64,000 bases of DNA from Fidelibacterota bacterium (GCA_002705575.1 PAHI01000023.1:1-64000); one strand, 5' to 3'; numbered from the stretch's first letter, positions 9,465 through 18,189 are shown. The notes: a model not told the origin generated them from the letters alone. A program made the numbers and translations.

Positions 9465-10697
9465 CTAACTATCTTTTAAGCGTTTTATTCTTTTTATTAC
9501 AGGAGGGTGAGAATAATTAAGAAAAATATTAAGCCAGTGAGGCGTTAAATTACTAAGATTTTCTTTAGATAGTTTTTTTAAGCCTGATATTAAAGCTGTA
9601 GGATTATTAGCTGTATCAGATGAATATTTATCTGCAGAAAATTCATTTCTACGAGAAATAAACATTGAAAGCACTCCCGATAAAATAGATATAGGAGAAT
9701 AAAGCATTGAGAAAAATAAAAGACTGGCATATATAGAAAGATTTTCCATTTGAAACACTGCAAACAAATCAGGATTATTTATAAATAAGGATAAAATAAA
9801 AAGCATTAGCCCTGTCTGCAGAACTCCAGACACAATCCCCATTTGTATATGTTTAAGCTTATAATGACCGACTTCATGTGCAACAATTGCTAGAATCTCG
9901 TCATCGTCCATCTGTTCTAGAAGAGTGTCGAAAAGGGCTATTCTTTTGTTTTTGCCAAAACCACTGAAATAAGCATTTGAATGCGCTGAACGCCTAGACC
10001 CATCAACCACCTCTAACTTTTTTACTGGAAAATCTACTTTATTCAAATACGTCTTTATTTTTTCAAGCAAACGTCCATCTTCTAATGGGGTAAATTTATT
10101 AAACATTGGAGCTATATAATTGTTAAATAACGGTTGCATTATAATCATAAAAAGAGTCATAAATAGCCAAACAAGTAACCATGCAAAATCATTGAAATAG
10201 CCAAAAAATATAAGAATCGTATAAATAACAGGAGCACCAATAAGCAACATCAAAAAATACTGTTTTATTTTATCTTTAATAAATGTGCTTAAAGTAGTTT
10301 TATTAAACCCATACCCTTGCTCAATTACAAAAGTATAATAAAATGAGAACGGAAGGCTAAGTAAATCGCTAAATATGGCTAAAAAACCAAAAAATAGAAG
10401 TCCTGTAATTTCTTCAGAAAAACCTAAAGACCTGGCAAATAAATCTATTGTATTATAGAAGCCAGAAAAAATAAACACTAAGCTCACAATTAAAGAAAAG
10501 GTAGATGTTACATAAGAAAATTTTGAATTAGTTTTAGCATATTCTTGAGACTTCATATATTTACTTTCATCGTAAATATCAGAAAATTCTTTTGGAAGAT
10601 TTGGATTTAAGGCTCTTATATTTAAAAATCTTACAATTGAGGATAAAATATATTCAAATAAAATAAACCCAATAATTATAATAAAGAAAAAATTCAT
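9465..10697 (-). CDS. M48 zinc metalloprotease, Ste24/CAAX prenyl protease type
   Basis: A 410-residue multi-pass membrane protease. The zinc motif is AIVAHEVGHYKLKH (HExxH at about 275), with the downstream NEFSADKYS carrying the third ligand Glu. The N-terminal CAAX-protease region has several helices and the characteristic LPFSFYYTFVIEQGYGFN segment, which separates Ste24 proteins from HtpX. In bacteria these enzymes act in membrane protein quality control; there is no CAAX prenylation. The ATG at 10697 is used. It leads the run protease, CrtC-like, MenH-like with gaps of 3 and 22 bases. Confidence 0.88.
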   Translation of the reverse strand: MNFFFIIIIGFILFEYILSSIVRFLNIRALNPNLPKEFSDIYDESKYMKSQEYAKTNSKFSYVTSTFSLIVSLVFIFSGFYNTIDLFARSLGFSEEITGLLFFGFLAIFSDLLSLPFSFYYTFVIEQGYGFNKTTLSTFIKDKIKQYFLMLLIGAPVIYTILIFFGYFNDFAWLLVWLFMTLFMIIMQPLFNNYIAPMFNKFTPLEDGRLLEKIKTYLNKVDFPVKKLEVVDGSRRSAHSNAYFSGFGKNKRIALFDTLLEQMDDDEILAIVAHEVGHYKLKHIQMGIVSGVLQTGLMLFILSLFINNPDLFAVFQMENLSIYASLLFFSMLYSPISILSGVLSMFISRRNEFSADKYSSDTANNPTALISGLKKLSKENLSNLTPHWLNIFLNYSHPPVIKRIKRLKDS

Positions 10698-10745
10698 CAG
10701 ATAATTTAATCAAAAAAACTGACTAAAATTGATGAAAAGTTATAT

Positions 10746-11351
10746 TCATTTTACATATTTGAGCTTTTTAGGTGTTTTTAAACTATAGTATGTGTCAACA
10801 CCAGAAATTCCTTGAATTTTAGAATTATCTAAATCTATATGACCTGAAGGAAGAATAAATTCATCCTCAACAGATAAGAGAACTACATCACCTACAACTA
10901 AAATACATTTATTTGGCAGAATGTAATCTTTACTAAACTTTAAGCCTATTTTGATTATACTTGATTTAACAAATGGTGCATAAAAATCCTTCAAATAAAC
11001 TTGATCTATTTTAAGCTCTTTAAACTCAGACTGGCCAAATGACAGTTTTGATGATGTAGAATGAGCTTTTTCAACAAAACTCTCTGAAACACTATTTATT
11101 GTTAAAAAAGATGTATTAAGAATATTCTTATAAGTATCTGTTTTTTTATTATTTTGAGGCCTTAGAACAAACCCTACAATTGGAGGTTTTGAACCTAGGT
11201 GGATTACAGAACTGAATATTGCAACATTTTCATGATTTTCTTTTGATTTGGTTGCGATCAAATTTGCAGACTTTATTCCTGTGATAGAATTAATTAAGTT
11301 TATTCTTTTAACTTTATCCAAATTTAATATGTCATCTGATCTGTAAATCAC
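10746..11351 (-). CDS. Flavin-reductase-fold (FMN-binding split barrel) protein
   Basis: A 201-residue protein of the flavin reductase-like FMN-binding family. The N-terminal half carries the fold's flavin-binding pattern (ANLIATKSKENHENVAIFSSVIHLGSKPPIVGFVLRP), and a later FGQSEFKE matches the segment where such proteins have SG.SKF-type contacts. Members include NAD(P)H:flavin oxidoreductases and proteins of unknown role common in marine Bacteroidota. The start is GTG at 11351, four bases past the mutM stop, with AAGAGA upstream. It probably rides with mutM in one transcript. Function beyond flavin binding is unknown. Confidence 0.75.
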   Translation of the reverse strand: MIYRSDDILNLDKVKRINLINSITGIKSANLIATKSKENHENVAIFSSVIHLGSKPPIVGFVLRPQNNKKTDTYKNILNTSFLTINSVSESFVEKAHSTSSKLSFGQSEFKELKIDQVYLKDFYAPFVKSSIIKIGLKFSKDYILPNKCILVVGDVVLLSVEDEFILPSGHIDLDNSKIQGISGVDTYYSLKTPKKLKYVK

Positions 11352-11355
11352 TTGG

Positions 11356-12168
11356 CTATCTCTTTATTTGGCACCTAGGGCAATAATGCGTTCCTCTTTG
11401 CGCAACTTTTGTTTTTATGATAACTGAAAAGCATCTAGGACATTTTTTACCCTCTTTTCCAAACACATTAAGCTTCAATGCATAATTACCAACATATGAA
11501 AAATCATAAGTATAATCACGAATTGTGGTTCCCCCTCTTTTTATAGACTCTTTTAGCACTTTGATGATACCTTTACGGAGATTTAATATCTTTTTTTTTG
11601 AAATGCTACTAGAGTTTGATAAAGGATGGATTTTGGCATACCAAAGAGCTTCATCTGCGTAAATATTTCCAATACCACATATAAAAGACTGATCTAGCAG
11701 CAATGATTTCATTTGCCTTTTCCTTTCTTTTATTTGATTCAAAATCCAATTTTCCGAAAAACCTTCGCTTAAAGGTTCAATTCCAAGTTTATTATCTAGA
11801 AAATCTAAATTATCAAACATATAAAAACGACCAAATTTTCGTACATCTTCGAAAACTAAATACTTATCACCTATAGTTAAAAATAATGATATATGCTTTT
11901 TATCTTTTTCAATTGAATTTGCTGCATAAAGCTTGCCAGTCATCCTTAGATGTACGCATAAGAACACACTTTTAAAGACAATTACAATATATTTTCCTTT
12001 TCTATAAACATTTTCGATATTCCTTCCTTTGATTTTATTATTAAAATCTGAGATTTTGAAGTTATGCAGAGTTTTTTTCCAATTCACTTGAATTGAATCA
12101 AAATTATTACCTAGCAGATGTTTTTTTACAGACTGAGTAACGGTTTCAACTTCAGGAAGTTCTGGCAT
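11356..12168 (-). CDS. mutM: Formamidopyrimidine-DNA glycosylase
   Basis: A 270-residue bifunctional glycosylase/AP lyase that removes 8-oxoguanine and formamidopyrimidines. The mature N-terminus PELPEVET gives the catalytic Pro and Glu; the conserved Lys is in the GRNIENVYRKGKYI segment; the helix-two-turn-helix includes QSFICGIGNIYADEALW; the C-terminus has a four-Cys zinc finger (CPRC at about 244 and CPRC at about 264) and QRGTHYC. Full length for the family. ATG start at 12168. Together with Ung and MutL nearby it gives the window a base-excision and mismatch repair content. Confidence 0.95.
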   Translation of the reverse strand: MPELPEVETVTQSVKKHLLGNNFDSIQVNWKKTLHNFKISDFNNKIKGRNIENVYRKGKYIVIVFKSVFLCVHLRMTGKLYAANSIEKDKKHISLFLTIGDKYLVFEDVRKFGRFYMFDNLDFLDNKLGIEPLSEGFSENWILNQIKERKRQMKSLLLDQSFICGIGNIYADEALWYAKIHPLSNSSSISKKKILNLRKGIIKVLKESIKRGGTTIRDYTYDFSYVGNYALKLNVFGKEGKKCPRCFSVIIKTKVAQRGTHYCPRCQIKR

Positions 12169-12249
12169 ACTATTTTTTTTTAAATATCATTCAAATGCAC
12201 TGTGGCAACAAAAAAGAGCTAATGAAATCAGCATAGGAAAAAATAAAAA

Positions 12250-13122
12250 TCAAATAATTTTATATTTATCGTACATCGGTATATCTATTACTTCGCCTTT
12301 GAAGTAACCATTATAGATGTTTTCCTTAAGCCATTCTAATTCTTGGTCTAATAATTCTTTGTCATTGAATAGACCTCTCCAACTTTTATCTTTTGCATTA
12401 TAGCGATATTTCCTTCTTTCTTTAATTTTTTTAATAAGAACCTGATTATATGAAAATCTATTAATTATAAGAAACTGAGGCTTTTCTGCGTTTAACACAA
12501 GTTCTTCTAATGGTGGAAATTTTTCATACGATGGATGAAGTAACAGATGGGCCGTCGCATTAACATCATTCATTGCGCGATGAGAGTCATAGAAAAAACC
12601 GTGCCATATTGATAAAAGTTCCAACTTGGTATTTAAAAACCCTCTATTCATCCAATTTATATCAGCTTTTGAGCAAGCCCATATATTTTTAAAGTCAATA
12701 TTTTTCTCTAAAAAGTGTCTGTCAAATGATGCATTATGAGCAACGACAACATCTGAAGCCAAAAGAACTTTTTTAACTTCTTCCCAATCTATAGACACGC
12801 CATCAATCATTGATTTTGTAATACCTGTAAGTAAAGTCACCTCATCATCAATCTCAAGATCTGTATCATTGTAAGACTCATACTCTTTAACTGTAGCATA
12901 ATCTTTATAATCTGATTTATTTACAGCTATAACTCTTGCGCCAATTTCTATAATTTCATCCTTATCATAATTCAACCCTGTAGTTTCAAGATCTAGAAAG
13001 CATACCTTAACGTAATTGGAGTCATCTATAAGGTTTGTTTTTATATTTTCAATAAGACCTTCGCCACTATATTTATACAGAGTAATTGAATTTTCTTTTT
13101 TTAATTCTTTAATAAATGCCAT
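12250..13122 (-). CDS. DEDDh 3'-5' exonuclease (DnaQ/epsilon-like) with C-terminal extension
   Basis: A 290-residue protein with a DnaQ-type exonuclease domain: motif I FLDLETTGL (about 43-51), motif II VVAHNASFDRHFL and motif III HRAMNDVNAT, which supply the D-E-D-D residues and the His of DEDDh enzymes. It could be a repair exonuclease rather than the polymerase III proofreading subunit. The last about 85 residues form an extension with a basic stretch (KKIKERRKYRYNAKDKSWR) and an acidic helix (ELLDQELEWLKENIY) that I cannot assign. The ATG at 13122 overlaps the deformylase stop by one base (TAATG), so coupling is likely. Confidence 0.85.
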   Translation of the reverse strand: MAFIKELKKENSITLYKYSGEGLIENIKTNLIDDSNYVKVCFLDLETTGLNYDKDEIIEIGARVIAVNKSDYKDYATVKEYESYNDTDLEIDDEVTLLTGITKSMIDGVSIDWEEVKKVLLASDVVVAHNASFDRHFLEKNIDFKNIWACSKADINWMNRGFLNTKLELLSIWHGFFYDSHRAMNDVNATAHLLLHPSYEKFPPLEELVLNAEKPQFLIINRFSYNQVLIKKIKERRKYRYNAKDKSWRGLFNDKELLDQELEWLKENIYNGYFKGEVIDIPMYDKYKII

Positions 13123-13781
13123 TATTTTTTATTTATGTATCGATTCTGAAAATCTTGCAAAAATGATACTATCCTTTTTAAATCTTCTTTAGTTTCAAAC
13201 CCAGACCTATCCATTTCAGCTATTCTGCTAAAATCATCTACCATTAATATACCATTTAAATGGTCTAATTCATGCTGAAAAAGTTTTGACATAAACCCTC
13301 TTAATGGTTTTTTGATAACATTGCCTTCTGGCGTATAATATCTTACTTTTATTTTATCATATCTATTTATAAATAACCCTAAGGAAGGAACACTTAAACA
13401 GCCCTCAATATCACATTGCTTAGAGCTCTCATCAAAAATGTCTATCTTGGGATTGATATAAATTTCACAGTTATCTGCAATATCATTACCAGATAAAGAT
13501 GATTTTTCATATTCAGACTCTTTTTTTTCAATCTCTTTACCTTGGTCTTCATCATCGCAATGATGCATACCAATAAAAATAGATACATTGTACCCTATTT
13601 GATTGGCAGCTATACCTGCACAAGGTATTTCTTTGTATGAATCTGTCAAATCTTGAATTATACTTTTTACTTCATCAGAAATCGGAAATTCTACTTTTTT
13701 TGTTTTTTGATGTAAAAAATCTATACTTTCATTAAGCAGTTGTTCTTCATTCCATATCTTAACTATTTCTCTAACTGGCAT
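13122..13781 (-). CDS. def: Peptide deformylase with an acidic insertion
   Basis: Removes the N-formyl group from nascent proteins. Motif 1 is CAGIAANQIG (first Gly of the usual GxGxAAxQ replaced), motif 2 EGCLS with metal ligand Cys128, motif 3 QHELDH with His170, Glu171 and His174. The start is placed at the ATG at 13781 (MPVREIVKIW), which matches where deformylases begin; a TTG 14 codons upstream also exists but is not needed. Between residues about 75 and 105 there is an acidic, serine-rich insert (HHCDDEDQGKEIEKK) unlike typical type I enzymes. It overlaps the cupin gene by 11 bases. Its functional partner fmt is at 24909. Confidence 0.9.
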   Translation of the reverse strand: MPVREIVKIWNEEQLLNESIDFLHQKTKKVEFPISDEVKSIIQDLTDSYKEIPCAGIAANQIGYNVSIFIGMHHCDDEDQGKEIEKKESEYEKSSLSGNDIADNCEIYINPKIDIFDESSKQCDIEGCLSVPSLGLFINRYDKIKVRYYTPEGNVIKKPLRGFMSKLFQHELDHLNGILMVDDFSRIAEMDRSGFETKEDLKRIVSFLQDFQNRYINKK

Positions 13782-14040
13782 TTTTTTTAATAAATTTATA
13801 ATGTTTTTTAATTGGCTCTTCAACTTTCCAAGTACAATTCAAGCCTTTAGGAAATACAACATAATCTCCAGAACCTATATTTACAGAATTTATAGGACCT
13901 TTTACAAGAACTTTTCCACTAATAATATAGCAGTGTTCTTCTTGCTCATAACTCCAATCAAAGACACTTACATCGCATGACCATAAGGGCCAATCTTTAA
14001 AATCTTCTAACTTTTTATTTTTAATAACTTTAATTTTCAT
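13771..14040 (-). CDS. Small cupin domain protein (DUF861/Cupin_3 type)
   Basis: An 89-residue single-cupin protein. The sequence WPLWSCDVSVFDWSYEQEEHCYIISGKV and GDYVVFPKGLNCTWKV follows the DUF861 pattern, which is related to ureidoglycine aminohydrolase cupins but mostly uncharacterised. I use the ATG at 14040, with GAGG about ten bases upstream; a GTG four codons earlier is possible. It overlaps the YbdK-type gene by 11 bases and the deformylase gene by 11 bases, so it sits in a tightly coupled unit. The metal-binding His set is incomplete relative to classical cupins. The role is unknown. Confidence 0.75.
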   Translation of the reverse strand: MKIKVIKNKKLEDFKDWPLWSCDVSVFDWSYEQEEHCYIISGKVLVKGPINSVNIGSGDYVVFPKGLNCTWKVEEPIKKHYKFIKKNAS

Positions 14041-15154
14041 AAACCGGAACACCTCTAACTGTTTCTTTAATTAAAAAATCCACAACATCTTCTATTTTTT
14101 GATTTTTTTTAAATATCTTCAACTGCATATCTGCGCTAGTTCCTTTTTCAACTATATTTTCAATGTTTTCAATATATTTGTTAGTTCCAAGGTCATCCAC
14201 AACATCTTTAATAAAATCGAGCATCTCATAAACCAAACTTTTAAACAAAACCTCCTTATCTGCACCTAAATCTATAAGCTTTGCATTTACACCATATTGA
14301 CAAGCTCTCCATTTATTTTCATGAATCAAAGAACTCCTATAATCTCTCCATGTCTGATTAGACTTCCTAAGAACAATAAACTTTGCTACAAGAGCTTGAA
14401 TTAAAGCCACAATAGACAATGCATCTTTTAAGTTTGTAACACAGTCACACATTCTGAATTCAAGAGTAGGATACGATTTATGAGGCCTTATATCCCACCA
14501 TATTTTTGTTGCATCGTCGATACTATTGCTCTTAATTAGAGTCTTAACGTAAAGCTCATACTCCTGGTAAGATGAAAAAATTTCTGGGACTCCCGTTCTT
14601 GGTAAATCCTCAAAAATAATACTCCTAAAAGACTTAAATCCTGTTTCACTACCTTGCCAGAATGGAGAAGAAGAAGACAATCCCATTATATGGGGAATAA
14701 AATACCTCATCTGATTCATGATATCCATCTTTAAATCAAGGTCTTTTATTCCAATATGTACATGCATTCCAAAAATAAGCATTCTCTTACCAACATACTG
14801 AGTAGAGTCCATAAAACCATGATATCTAGAATTATCTGTAACTATTTGATTTTTCCAGTGAGAAAAAGGATGAGTGCCTGCCGCAATAATATCGAGATTG
14901 TTTTTATTGGCATATTGTTTTACGATTGCCCTTAAATGCTTTAAATCTTTTTCTAAATCAAAGAGATTGTTGCAAACCTGACTCCCTATCTCTATTTGTG
15001 ACTGCAAAAGCTCAGGCTTAATATCATGCTTAGAAACTAAAGACCCTTCTTTTAAAATTTCTGTAACATAAGATGTCAACTCTCTTGTTTTAGGGTTTAT
15101 TAGTTGGTACTCCTCTTCAACCCCTAAATTAAGCTCAGATATTTCTTTAATCAT
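14030..15154 (-). CDS. ybdK: Carboxylate-amine ligase, YbdK/GCS2 family (copy 1)
   Basis: A 374-residue member of the glutamate-cysteine ligase type 2 family. Hallmarks are NLGVEEEYQLINP (N-terminal, metal-binding Glu residues), GTHPFSHW, FGMHVHIGI, a WWDIRPH segment and EFRMCDCVTN. YbdK itself has only weak glutamate-cysteine ligase activity in vitro and its natural substrate is unknown, so glutathione or a related dipeptide is only a possibility. A diverged paralogue lies at 55620. The ATG overlaps the stop of the upstream hydrolase (ATGA) and its end overlaps the cupin gene, making hydrolase, ligase, cupin, deformylase and exonuclease one run of coupled genes. Confidence 0.85.
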   Translation of the reverse strand: MIKEISELNLGVEEEYQLINPKTRELTSYVTEILKEGSLVSKHDIKPELLQSQIEIGSQVCNNLFDLEKDLKHLRAIVKQYANKNNLDIIAAGTHPFSHWKNQIVTDNSRYHGFMDSTQYVGKRMLIFGMHVHIGIKDLDLKMDIMNQMRYFIPHIMGLSSSSPFWQGSETGFKSFRSIIFEDLPRTGVPEIFSSYQEYELYVKTLIKSNSIDDATKIWWDIRPHKSYPTLEFRMCDCVTNLKDALSIVALIQALVAKFIVLRKSNQTWRDYRSSLIHENKWRACQYGVNAKLIDLGADKEVLFKSLVYEMLDFIKDVVDDLGTNKYIENIENIVEKGTSADMQLKIFKKNQKIEDVVDFLIKETVRGVPVYEN

Positions 15155-15906
15155 ATAGAGTCTACAAAGCTCCTAATTTTTTTAAAATAATTAATTCCAG
15201 CACGATACATAATATCATTATGATTAGCACCTTCTACAATAAAAATATTTTTATTAGCAGATTTTGAAGAATCATGCATTAAAACACCTTGCTCCAATGG
15301 CACGATATGATCCTGCCTTGCATGAATAATTAGTAAAGGAGATTTATAATTTTCAATTTTCCTTAAGCTCTCAAAACCATCTTCCAGCTCAAAGCCAACC
15401 TTCTTATAATCCAATCCAACCAATTTGAACAAATCGTATTCTGTCGCGAAACCACTTTCTATTATGCATCCATCTATACAATCTTCTTTTTTTGAAATAA
15501 TTTGAGCTGCAGAAGCACTTCCAAGAGACCTACCCATAATGACTACTTTTTTATTATATCCTTTATTTTTAAGTATCTTTAAAAAGCAATCAAAAGACTC
15601 AACTGCGTCAGATAAAAGATTTTCTTTTGTAGGGACACCTTTAGATAAACCATACCCCCTGTAATCAATAACTATTAAATTGAAATTATGTTGGTTGTAA
15701 ATTTTAGCTATATCATCGTACTCACAAGCGATTTCACCATTTCCATGAAAAAAAATAATATTATCAAATTCACTATTCACTAGAAACAATCTAGCTCCTA
15801 TAGATACTCCATCTGACAACAAAACAAAAGTATCTAAAGAGTCCTGAGGCTTAACTGAATTTCGAGGAAAAAATATTGAATTGATAATATTTTCTTTATC
15901 GTTCAT
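15151..15906 (-). CDS. Alpha/beta hydrolase (BEM46/FrsA-like)
   Basis: A 251-residue serine hydrolase. The oxyanion turn is FFHGNGEI, followed by VIDYRGYGLSKG; the nucleophile elbow is GRSLGSASA (Ser about 125); the acid is in HARQDHIVPLEQG and the His in EGANHNDI. This set is typical of the ABHD/BEM46-like single-domain hydrolases. Substrate unknown. There is no signal peptide, so it is probably cytosolic. ATG start at 15906. AAAGG (15926-15930) is 18 bases upstream with a short perfect hairpin in between, which could bring the ribosome site close to the start. Confidence 0.82.
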   Translation of the reverse strand: MNDKENIINSIFFPRNSVKPQDSLDTFVLLSDGVSIGARLFLVNSEFDNIIFFHGNGEIACEYDDIAKIYNQHNFNLIVIDYRGYGLSKGVPTKENLLSDAVESFDCFLKILKNKGYNKKVVIMGRSLGSASAAQIISKKEDCIDGCIIESGFATEYDLFKLVGLDYKKVGFELEDGFESLRKIENYKSPLLIIHARQDHIVPLEQGVLMHDSSKSANKNIFIVEGANHNDIMYRAGINYFKKIRSFVDSI

Positions 15907-15908
15907 AT

Positions 15909-15925
15909 ATAAAGTAATACTTTAT
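15909..15925 (-). promoter_or_regulatory. Hairpin between Shine-Dalgarno and start codon
   Basis: ATAAAGT (15909-15915) and ACTTTAT (15919-15925) form a perfect 7-bp stem with an AAT-type loop, directly between AAAGG and the hydrolase ATG on the minus strand. Folding would shorten the effective spacing to about that of a normal ribosome-binding site. It resembles the core of the hairpin at 4561-4585. Weak, AT-only evidence. Confidence 0.3.
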
Positions 15926-15967
15926 CCTTTACATTTAAATCCCATATAAATAATAAAATTAAATCTT

Positions 15968-16651
15968 TCACTTATCTGCAAAAATCCAATTTACTGGAGC
16001 CTTCCCATTTTTAATTAAATAATTGTTAGTCTTGGAGAAATGCCTGCATCCAAAAAATCCACTATATGCAGAAAACGGTGACGGATGAGCTGCCTTTAAA
16101 ATGTAATGCCTGTTGACATCTATTAAGTCAGCCTTATTTTGAGCATTTTTACCCCATAACAAAAATACAATTTTGGAACAATTTCTGCTAATATTTTGAA
16201 TTACCTTTCCAGTAAATCTTTCCCAGCCTATATTTTTGTGCGAATTTGGCTTACCTGATTGCACCGTTAAAACGTTATTTAGCATTAAAACCCCTTGGTC
16301 TGCCCAATTCTGAAGAAATCCTGATTTAGGAATGCCTAAGCCTAAATCAACACTTATTTCTTTAAATATATTAACCAATGATGGCGGAGGTTTAACGTCT
16401 TTACATACACTAAAACATAGTCCATGAGCCTGCCCTTTGCCGTGATAAGGGTCTTGACCTATTATAACTACTTTAATACTTTCTACAGGTGTGGAATTAA
16501 AAGCATTAAATATATTCTTCGCTCTTGGATAGACCTTCTTCGAATTGTATTCTGATTTTAAAAAAGCACTCATCTCTTTAAAGTAAGACTTGTCAAACTC
16601 TTCTTTCAACAATTTATACCATGATGCCTCAATATTAACTTCTCTACACAT
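15968..16651 (-). CDS. ung: Uracil-DNA glycosylase, family 1
   Basis: A 227-residue enzyme that removes uracil from DNA. The water-activating motif GQDPYHG is at 65-71 with catalytic Asp67, followed by GLCFSV; LLWGKNAQ carries the Asn-type pocket region, and the Leu-intercalation loop HPSPFSAYSGFFGC carries the catalytic His. All key residues are present and the length is typical. ATG at 16651, six bases past the stop of the LON-domain gene. It ends about 60 bases before the hydrolase gene. Confidence 0.96.
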   Translation of the reverse strand: MCREVNIEASWYKLLKEEFDKSYFKEMSAFLKSEYNSKKVYPRAKNIFNAFNSTPVESIKVVIIGQDPYHGKGQAHGLCFSVCKDVKPPPSLVNIFKEISVDLGLGIPKSGFLQNWADQGVLMLNNVLTVQSGKPNSHKNIGWERFTGKVIQNISRNCSKIVFLLWGKNAQNKADLIDVNRHYILKAAHPSPFSAYSGFFGCRHFSKTNNYLIKNGKAPVNWIFADK

Positions 16652-16657
16652 ATTCTA

Positions 16658-17266
16658 TCAATCAAAATGCTTTGGAGGTTTTTTAGAAGATAATATTTTA
16701 TTTACTTTTAAAACTCTATCAAAAACTGAATTTAAGAACAACAACCTTTCTTTCTCATTCCTCATCTCAATAAAACTCTGTTTTAATGATATGTTTAGAT
16801 TTATAAATTGACAGAAATCAAAAGATATGTTCTTAGAAATCTCAGTCTCAACATTATTCATTAATTTATTAGCAATCAATACTTTTAAATACTTATCACG
16901 AGTTTTATTTAAAAGACTCCTATTTTTATTGGAAGGCGTCTCATTTTCTATTAAAACAACATCACCAAACCATAAGCCTAATTCATTATATTTATCTTTT
17001 ATTTCAAATCTTTCAAAACCTTTAACAATCACATCGTACGATCCATTATCGTAACGACTTATGATTTCTTCTACCTTAGCAGTACAACCAAAAACAGCAG
17101 TTTTGTTTTTATTTTTATTTACTATACCAAATTTTTTTTTGCCAGCAATGCAATCTTTAATCATTTTTTTATATCTATCTTCAAAAATATGCAAAGGAAT
17201 TACTTCTCCAGGGATTAGTACTATATTTAATGGGAAAAGAGGGATTCTTAAAAAGGAAGATTTCAC
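16658..17266 (-). CDS. LON N-terminal (substrate-binding) domain protein
   Basis: A 202-residue protein that is only the LON substrate-binding domain: RIPLFPLNIVLIPGEVIPLHIFEDRYKKMI is the hallmark N-terminal strand and helix, and the later FGIVNKN and ISRYDNGSYDVIVKGFERFEI follow the family. There is no ATPase or protease part, so it is not Lon protease. Single-domain relatives are widespread and uncharacterised. The start is GTG at 17266, overlapping the sixA stop by four bases (GTGA), which supports coupled translation. Confidence 0.85.
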   Translation of the reverse strand: MKSSFLRIPLFPLNIVLIPGEVIPLHIFEDRYKKMIKDCIAGKKKFGIVNKNKNKTAVFGCTAKVEEIISRYDNGSYDVIVKGFERFEIKDKYNELGLWFGDVVLIENETPSNKNRSLLNKTRDKYLKVLIANKLMNNVETEISKNISFDFCQFINLNISLKQSFIEMRNEKERLLFLNSVFDRVLKVNKILSSKKPPKHFD

Positions 17267-17763
17267 TCGGACCTCACAATTCCAGGATCAAGATAGAAAA
17301 CTTCCCTTCTTGAATTTGTAAATAAATTAGACCATCTAATTGCATCAAACTCAACAAACAGCATTGCACATACTGGGAATCTTGAGATTCCAGAATCTGA
17401 CAGTTCATCAGCTAATTCATGGAATGTTGGATTATGTCCAAAAATAGCTACAGAATTAACATTATTATCGATTTTAGAAATTATCGATTTTAGAATATTT
17501 TTATCAGACTGATAAATCTCAGCCTCAAGCTTAATTTTTTCAATTGGATAGCCTACCTCGGAAGCTATAAGCTCACATGTTGTAAGTGCCCTTTTAGCTG
17601 TACTTGTAATCATTGTATCAAACAAAATACCTTTTCTATGCAATTTTTTACCCATAATCACACTATCATCAACGCCTCTGCTATCTAACTCTCTATCATG
17701 ATCAGATATTTTTAAACCGCCCCAAGGTGATTTAGCGTGTCTATTTAAAAGAAGATACTTCAT
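17263..17763 (-). CDS. sixA: SixA-like histidine phosphatase
   Basis: A 166-residue histidine-phosphatase-superfamily protein. The catalytic RHG-type motif is NRHAKSPWG (phosphorylated His9), the DHDRELDSRG segment follows as in SixA, and a second catalytic His is in IFGHNPTFHEL. SixA dephosphorylates phosphohistidine on HPt domains or on PTS proteins; the partner here is unknown. ATG at 17763 with TAAGG about ten bases upstream. The 117-bp gap before it is very AT-rich and probably holds its promoter. It is followed by the LON-domain gene with a GTGA overlap. Confidence 0.85.
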   Translation of the reverse strand: MKYLLLNRHAKSPWGGLKISDHDRELDSRGVDDSVIMGKKLHRKGILFDTMITSTAKRALTTCELIASEVGYPIEKIKLEAEIYQSDKNILKSIISKIDNNVNSVAIFGHNPTFHELADELSDSGISRFPVCAMLFVEFDAIRWSNLFTNSRREVFYLDPGIVRSE

Positions 17764-17880
17764 TTTACATGCCTTACAGTTTAGATATAAAATATTTTAA
17801 ATATATAATCAATTTAAAATTTTACAAAAAAATATATCATGGATTTAATTTAATAAAAATTAATTTAAAAATCTACCTAC

Positions 17881-18189
17881 CTAAGAATTTCTGTCAAACC
17901 AATTTCTATAAGATTTACTAATGATGTCAAAGTCAATTGATATAATTTCTGGAGTTTTATAATTGTGCTTGCTTGCTATAGTACTATTTACTTTTTTAAT
18001 GTTTTTTGATTTACATTTAACAATAAGCATATACTCTATATCATTTCTGACTCTTTCATTCCATACATAGGCAGAATTAACTCTATCTATAATTTGAACA
18101 CACGGAGAAACCCCATTGAGCAACAAAGCGTCTCTTATTTTATAGGCGCTACCTTTATCATTGGTGGTAGTTATTACAGCTTTATACAT
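17881..18189 (-). CDS. cutA: CutA1-type periplasmic/cytosolic trimeric protein
   Basis: A 102-residue CutA1 family protein. Matching segments are ITTTNDKGSAYKIRDALL, LNGVSPCVQIIDRVNSAYVWNERV and YMLIVKCKS, with TPEIISIDFD near the C-terminus. The family forms trimers related to PII and was linked to divalent cation tolerance, although its role is unclear. I take the ATG at 18189; a GTG 12 codons upstream would add an unrelated Asn/Phe-rich tail. The gene is preceded by the 200-bp stretch holding the structured element at 18238-18421. Confidence 0.88.
   Translation of the reverse strand: MYKAVITTTNDKGSAYKIRDALLLNGVSPCVQIIDRVNSAYVWNERVRNDIEYMLIVKCKSKNIKKVNSTIASKHNYKTPEIISIDFDIISKSYRNWFDRNS

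Noticed and set aside
9465..10697. HtpX protease
   Set aside because: The FYYTFVIEQGYGFN segment and the longer N-terminal membrane region fit Ste24-type proteins; HtpX is shorter.
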